From: Cranoglanis bouderius
Lineage: Eukaryota; Chordata; Actinopteri; Siluriformes; Cranoglanididae
DNA length: 64,000 bases
Assembly: GCA_023630585.1 (NCBI GenBank)
Contig: CM042565.1
Span: 1,844,013-1,908,012 of the forward strand
Reading direction: 5' to 3'
The position numbers were made by a program, and so were the translations under genes. Positions 61,001-64,000 of this stretch are shown in pieces. The stretch's first letter is position 1; every line of letters starts with the position of its first letter. The notes below the pieces were generated by a model. That model was given only the letters and a program-made list of their open reading frames with translations. It did not search any database and had not been told where the DNA came from.

Positions 61001-61484
61001 TATAGGTAACATAATATTTTGAATTATTTAGGAGAAACGTAAGCTTTAGGCTATTGAGATCTTTAGCTAATGGGTTTTGTTATGCTTTACACAGTGAGCT
61101 CTGCCTGAGTATTAACATTTGTGTTCAGTCTGAATTTGGGTCGGATTACAGTCAGGATAAAATTCTTCGCTCCATCTGTTCTGGAAAACCGGCGCCAAGT
61201 ATCAGGAACTCATGCAGTTTATAGTCATCTGAAATTTGACAGATTTTCCCACAAAACATTTTTGTAACAATTTCTCTAGATATGTGTTACTCATTTTACA
61301 CATTGTGTGTGTCTGCCTGTGTGTGTGTGTGTGTGTGTGTGTGTTCGTGTGTATGCGCTTACAGGACCCCACTTTCCTGGAGAAGAAGGAGCGATGCGAG
61401 TACCTGAAGAACAAACTCTCGCACATCAAGCAGAAGATCCAGGAATACGACAAAGTGATGGAATGGAACGACGGCTACAGTTAA
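58071..61484 (+). CDS. marveld2: MARVEL domain-containing protein 2 (tricellulin)
   Basis: Tricellulin seals tricellular tight junctions; human mutations cause deafness DFNB49. Exons are 58071-59249, 59476-59508, 59599-59774, 60160-60331, 60861-60911 and 61365-61484, giving 576 residues. The N-terminal cytosolic part has AISADPLPPPPLPFDPP, PVRRFIPDSVKNFFRGG and DPYGGSGGSYTSRKE. Four membrane spans (about residues 197-222, 265-289, 300-325, 354-377) form the MARVEL domain. Loop 1 is Gly/Tyr-rich, and loop 2 has cysteines in GGLCYSPF and AAFCRTE. The C-terminal occludin/ELL coiled coil runs from about 463 (YRAVFNDQYAEYKELHAEVQ) to LSHIKQKIQEYDKVMEW. It is distinguished from occludin by the RRFIPDS and RGHIPAGHIPKP segments. 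The 11-codon exon 2 may be alternatively used. AATAAA lies at 61598-61603. Confidence 0.97.
60575..60660. repeat. Unnamed interspersed repeat, end fragment in marveld2 intron 4
   Basis: AATTCTGGATTCTGATTGGT, then CAGAAGGTG and ATAACAGCAGCTCTG, is the inverse of the right end of the copy at 23580-23968. Confidence 0.65.
61308..61344. repeat. (GT)n microsatellite in marveld2 intron 5
   Basis: GT run about 20 bases before the last exon's acceptor. Confidence 0.93.
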
Positions 61485-61603
61485 AACGCGTGACATCATC
61501 ACTCTGCTGTCTGACATCATCGTTAAAGTGTGTGTGTGATACGGTATGACACTAATCCAGGTTTAAGTCTGATATCTGACGCTTCACTTCCCTGTAAAAT
61601 AAA

Positions 61604-61648
61604 CCCTAGTACTGTGTGTGTTATATACAATGCCGTAAAGCTTGATGA

Positions 61649-61684
<36 letters not shown>

Positions 61685-62278
61685 GGAAAAAAAAAAAATT
61701 ATTTAAATTATAAATCATACTTAGTATATGCAGCCAGACATGTGCCAAAAAGACTGGTGACCTCGTTCTGTCTGCGAGGAAGAAGGATATCTGAACGTGT
61801 CCGCAGGAGCAATATTCCTGCTAGTTCACACAAGCTGAATTAAAACTTCAACTAGCTCCACTTACAGGAAGGAATTTTAAACTTTCACACGTGAAAAGAT
61901 GTGATATTTGTACATTATTTTCACGTTTTATGTTTTTTTAAAAAATTTTTTTTTTTAATGTCATTTCATGTGATCCCCACCTGCCAGAAACTTTTACACT
62001 AACTTTACACTTTGAGAAGGAAAAAAAAAAATTCCTCAAAAAAACCCTTTTTTTCCCCCTCGAAAGTGTATGGTTAGGGTGATGGGCGTGGCTTTGTGTC
62101 AACTTTTCACACATCTTCATTTATACAAAAATTCATCAAATTCACTTTGCCTCGTTAGAATGTTTATGAAATTTGTGTGAGGTTGTGTGTTTTGTGTTCA
62201 ACAGGAGATCCATGCAATATGTGAAGATGTTTTAAATTCAATTTTAAAAGTCATGGCCAATGTTTCTACAGAATCACT

Positions 62279-62341
<63 letters not shown>

Positions 62342-63055
62342 CACTGCTGGATGTTATTGATTTATGACATGGACTGTATGTAGATTATGAGACTAGATGA
62401 GCCAAACTGCTTTTTTTTTGTTGTTTTTTCCCAGCTGTCTACACCATCTGTGATTTTTACCGTAATGTAACGTGTTCGCACTGAGGACTGAGGTGATTAG
62501 AGTTTTAGCATGAAATATATATATGTATATTTTGTACACTTTTATATCAGGAAAGTAAAAAGAGAACTTGCGTTGACATGATATGGTGTCTTTTTTTTTT
62601 TTTTTTTTTTTAAATTGTGTTACTTTATCGTACCCAAGTCTTAAGGTTTTCTTTCATCTCATACTTTTGACTTTCTTACATTTCAGAAGAAACGACTTTC
62701 TCCTCAGGACATTTTCAAACATCACAGTATTTTGTTCGAGACGACTTCAAGGATCTAAATTCCTAACGAGTCTAAACGTCCAGAATGAGATCCGTCGCTG
62801 TAGTCTCTCCTGTGGGACATTTATTAAAGTTGTTTTTGCCACCATATATCTCACACACTAACCTTGTTGTGAATAATATCCGCTGTCTAAAGGACAAAAT
62901 GGAACGAGAACAAGGTCATTGTCAGCGCTATAAAAAAACAGCTTAACTCGGCTTAATGGGTTAAAACAGCAGCCTAGATCAAACTCCTTCCTCTCACACT
63001 TTACTCATCATAACTGCTGTCTGCTATCAAATGACTAATCCCAGGACCTAAATAC
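61604..63055. other. marveld2 3' flank; simple repeats, no gene
   Basis: T-run at 61650-61681, A-run and T-run near 61930-62035, a long (GT)n run at 62281-62336 ending GCGCGC, and another T-run at 62590-62612. Alternative longer 3' UTR forms of marveld2 could cover part of this. No coding exon is recognised. Confidence 0.55.
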
Positions 63056-63058
63056 AAT

Positions 63059-63475
63059 GCGTCCCAAAACTCTCCATACATAGGGGGACTATGTTATGTT
63101 TGCCAGCACCGTGTCGGTTGGGTCTTCGTCAGTGGATGTTCGTGGACGTCCACTTCTTCTCGGGTTGGTCTGCAGCACTTTCAGTCGTTTTGAATTTGTT
63201 AATAAGTTTGGCGACAGTGTCGTGTGTGTGTGTGTGTGTGTGTGATGTGTGTGATGTGCTCGCCATTGTTCATGTTTCCTGTTAAAGTCCATCACAACCT
63301 TGCGGCAGCTTCCCGATCCAACCATGAGAAGGATTCCAATACGTTCTTCTTTTGTCGAAGCCGTTCTTAAAGACTATCTTAGAAAAAATATATATAATAT
63401 AAACTAAGTGTGAAAAATTTTGGAAAACATTTTGCTAAAAAGTGCTAATTTCCCCTGTATATGAAGACTATCGGG
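63059..63475 (-). mobile_element. Deletion-derived DNA transposon with helix-turn-helix remnant
   Basis: Left end GCGTCCCAAAACTCTCCATA and right end TATGAAGACTATCGGGACAC are imperfect inverted partners. On the minus strand MVGSGSCRKVVMDFNRKH, then an SGRPRTSTDE segment, resembles the N-terminal DNA-binding domain (DUF4817-like) of mariner-type transposases. A (GT)n expansion (63220-63243) interrupts it and the catalytic part is gone. Confidence 0.6.
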
Positions 63476-64000
63476 ACACCCTGGAAATGTGGTGTGTTTT
63501 TTTTTTTTTTTTTTTTTACCTGGAAACACCACATTTTCAGTAGTTATGATCAAACTGTGAGGAATTTGAAATGAAATGAAGTGCTTGAAACGAAACTTTA
63601 GTATAATTATTATTCAAAGTTTCAACATTGAATTCAAGGAAAGCCCACATTTTAACCATTAATCTCAGGCAACAATCTCATATAATCTCATAAGTTTACA
63701 TAGCAGACAGGCTGCGTTTAACGTTTAACTTTTAAATAAGTAACAAGGTTGAGTTTCGGCATTGAATGAGCAAATATACACAGTGTTGTTAGCTAGCATC
63801 TGTGCTAATAGCATGAGGACCTTCATTTACTTTTAGGTAACAGGGTTGTACTTTCAAATTGACCTGGTCATTGAAAATAACGGGGGGGAAGAGAATGAGA
63901 TAACATACTTTTCTTCTTCCCGTGATCTTCAGGAAATTCGTGTGATACGATATTTTTTTACAGGGGTGAATATTTTCAGGAAACAGGTCTGAGTGAATGT
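63476..64000. other. No feature recognised at the right edge
   Basis: AT-rich DNA with a T-run at 63496-63518. No frame longer than about 40 codons looks coding. Confidence 0.5.

Noticed and set aside
58071..61484. Occludin
   Set aside because: The C-terminal domain is shared, but the RRFIPDS and HIPAGHIPKP segments and long N terminus are tricellulin features.

Overview
This window is nuclear DNA of a ray-finned fish. The genes have vertebrate exon-intron structure with GT-AG junctions. Introns are full of teleost repeats: Tc1 elements, a hAT MITE, a tRNA-derived SINE, L2-type LINE tails and long CA/GT microsatellites. The MHC class I and gene-neighbour content is also fish-like. I suspect an otophysan, possibly a catfish, but that is inference from repeat style only. 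There is no prokaryotic or viral gene system here. I did not find a convincing new biological system; the most unusual structure is the partly duplicated MHC class I locus at the left end.

Layout. 1-11 kb: an MHC class I heavy-chain locus on the + strand. It has a signal exon, alpha1, alpha2, a broken alpha3, then a second copy of alpha2 followed by intact alpha3, transmembrane and tail exons. Transposons and a truncated immunoglobulin V exon lie between. 14.1-17.1 kb: a four-exon leucine-rich-repeat protein (602 aa) that I do not recognise by name. 19.2-24.2 kb: dhfr, six exons. 28.2-30.3 kb: ankrd34b. 30.8-35.4 kb (-): fam151b. 36.4-43.2 kb (-): ccdc125. 46.1-51.4 kb (-): rad17. 52.6-54.1 kb: ak6, head-to-head with rad17. 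58.1-61.5 kb: marveld2 (tricellulin).

All coordinates were worked out by joining open frames at splice sites. Every multi-exon model sums to a whole number of codons: dhfr 190 aa, ankrd34b 566, fam151b 311, ccdc125 474, rad17 684, ak6 174, marveld2 576, LRR protein 602. The genes from dhfr to marveld2 have counterparts on human 5q13-q14 (DHFR-ANKRD34B-FAM151B and CCDC125-RAD17-AK6-MARVELD2). This is therefore a conserved vertebrate linkage block, with MHC class I and the LRR gene lying where the usual divergent partner of DHFR, MSH3, would be expected.

Functions are mostly housekeeping and not one pathway: folate reduction (dhfr), the DNA-damage checkpoint clamp loader (rad17), nucleotide kinase/ribosome assembly (ak6), cell motility (ccdc125), tricellular tight junctions (marveld2), neuronal ankyrin protein (ankrd34b), menorin-family protein (fam151b) and antigen-presentation-like (MHC). 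Mobile DNA includes two relatives of one Tc1 family (0.4-1.9 kb and 40.9-42.3 kb), a third almost intact Tc1 in marveld2 intron 1, a hAT MITE with a perfect 8-bp target duplication, an L2 LINE end, and an unnamed interspersed family with at least five copies.
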